From NCBI GenBank assembly GCA_021155145.1, contig JAJNPX010000244.1, positions 1 to 5,340 on the forward strand: a stretch of DNA of 5,340 nucleotides, written 5' to 3'. The notes under the pieces are model-generated. The model did no database searches. It saw nothing but the letters and a program-made list of their open reading frames with translations, and was not told where the DNA came from. The DNA is from Acidisarcina sp. (lineage in GTDB: Bacteria; Acidobacteriota; Blastocatellia; Pyrinomonadales; Pyrinomonadaceae). Position numbers and translations under genes: made by a program. Shown here piece after piece: positions 4,748 to 5,340 of the stretch; within the stretch, counting starts at the first letter, position 1; every line of letters starts with the position of its first letter.

Positions 4748-5340
4748 ATGTTGATCAAAGGACTTTTCTTGGCGTTGTCCGTTTTATCCACACTATCCCT
4801 GTTTGCCGTCCCCGTCGACGCTCAGGGAACCACGTCACGCGTCACGGGAAATGTGACCGATAATGCGAGAGCGGCGGTGCCGGGAGCTACCGTCACATTG
4901 CTTAACCCCAGTACTAATTCGAGCATCACTACGACAACCAATAGCAATGGTGGTTTCGTATTCGATCTTGTTCAACCGGGAAGCTACACGGTCACCGTTG
5001 AGAAAGAAGGTTTCAAAAGAGTGGTTTCGACCGATAACGTCGCATTGGTTAACCAGCCGGCTACGGTGAATTTCGTGCTTGAGGTTGGTGAGGTTTCTGC
5101 CACGGTGAATATCGAGGGTTCTTCCGAAGCGGTTCAAACCAGTACTTCTGGAAATATCGGTACTACGATAGACCAAAGGGCAGTCGAAAGTCTGCCGATC
5201 GTAGGGCTTCGCGGACGCAATCCACTCGATCTCGTGGACTTCCAGCCCGGAGTAACGGTGGGAGCCAATACCGGTGGTGGGGTTCACGTTAACGGGTCCC
5301 GGGACCGCTCGTTCAATTATACTTTGGATGGCGTCGACAT
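4748..5340 (+). CDS. TonB-dependent receptor with N-terminal carboxypeptidase-regulatory-like domain (3' end cut)
   Basis: The frame is open from the ATG at 4748 to the right edge and gives 197 residues of a much longer protein (the family is usually around 1000 residues). Residues 1-25 form a signal peptide ending VDA, with Gln26 as the likely mature start. Residues about 30-112 form a carboxypeptidase-regulatory-like beta-sandwich: RVTGNVTDNARAAVPGATV, then SNGGFVFDLVQPGSYTVTVE. Residues about 115-197 enter the TonB plug: TTIDQRAVESLPIVGLRGRN, DLVDFQPGV, VHVNGSRDRSFNYTLDGVD. This order matches the OAR-like receptors that are expanded in Acidobacteriota. The expected role is TonB/ExbBD-energised uptake or surface binding across the outer membrane; the substrate (possibly glycans or peptides) cannot be told from this part. 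Compared with its neighbours it uses more T-ending codons such as GGT, GTT and ACT. It has its own candidate promoter and a strong Shine-Dalgarno site. The beta-barrel lies outside the window. Confidence 0.93.
   Translation, partial: MLIKGLFLALSVLSTLSLFAVPVDAQGTTSRVTGNVTDNARAAVPGATVTLLNPSTNSSITTTTNSNGGFVFDLVQPGSYTVTVEKEGFKRVVSTDNVALVNQPATVNFVLEVGEVSATVNIEGSSEAVQTSTSGNIGTTIDQRAVESLPIVGLRGRNPLDLVDFQPGVTVGANTGGGVHVNGSRDRSFNYTLDGVD

Noticed and set aside
4835..5287. Minus-strand open frame of 150 codons inside the receptor gene
   Set aside because: The plus strand in this region encodes an unmistakable carboxypeptidase-regulatory domain and TonB plug. The minus-strand product has no recognisable features.

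Overview
The window reads as chromosomal DNA from a Gram-negative, moderately GC-rich bacterium. The closest fit I can name is Acidobacteriota, perhaps Blastocatellia/Pyrinomonadales. That is inferred from the mix of genes, not proven: a carboxypeptidase-regulatory-domain TonB-dependent receptor, an exported VIT/von Willebrand A protein and an exported Ycf48-like propeller, all behind clear Shine-Dalgarno sites. I see no rRNA, tRNA, CRISPR array, insertion sequence or phage gene.

Layout. Bases 1-92 hold, on the minus strand, the first 30 codons of a probable ABC-transporter ATPase that runs off the left edge. Bases 93-188 are a divergent promoter region. On the plus strand a small Gly-rich basic protein (189-470) overlaps by 20 nt an exported coiled-coil protein (451-1176); these two probably form a small operon. 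After a 98-nt gap comes a 751-residue secreted VIT + vWA protein (1275-3530). A long imperfect hairpin with a T-tract (3555-3611) separates it from an exported seven-bladed Ycf48/BNR-like propeller with a GTG start (3634-4605). A 142-nt intergenic region with a candidate extended -10 promoter and a small inverted repeat leads into the N-terminal third or less of a TonB-dependent outer-membrane receptor (4748 to the right edge).

The four plus-strand genes from 451 onward all encode proteins with N-terminal export signals, so the window is mainly a cell-envelope region. Nothing shows that the genes work as one system. The VIT/vWA protein, the propeller and the receptor each look separately transcribed. 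The least explained elements are the 93-residue protein, which carries a motif reminiscent of the pre-toxin linker of polymorphic toxins and may be translated from a nearly leaderless mRNA, and the hairpin placed only 22 nt before the propeller gene's start codon.
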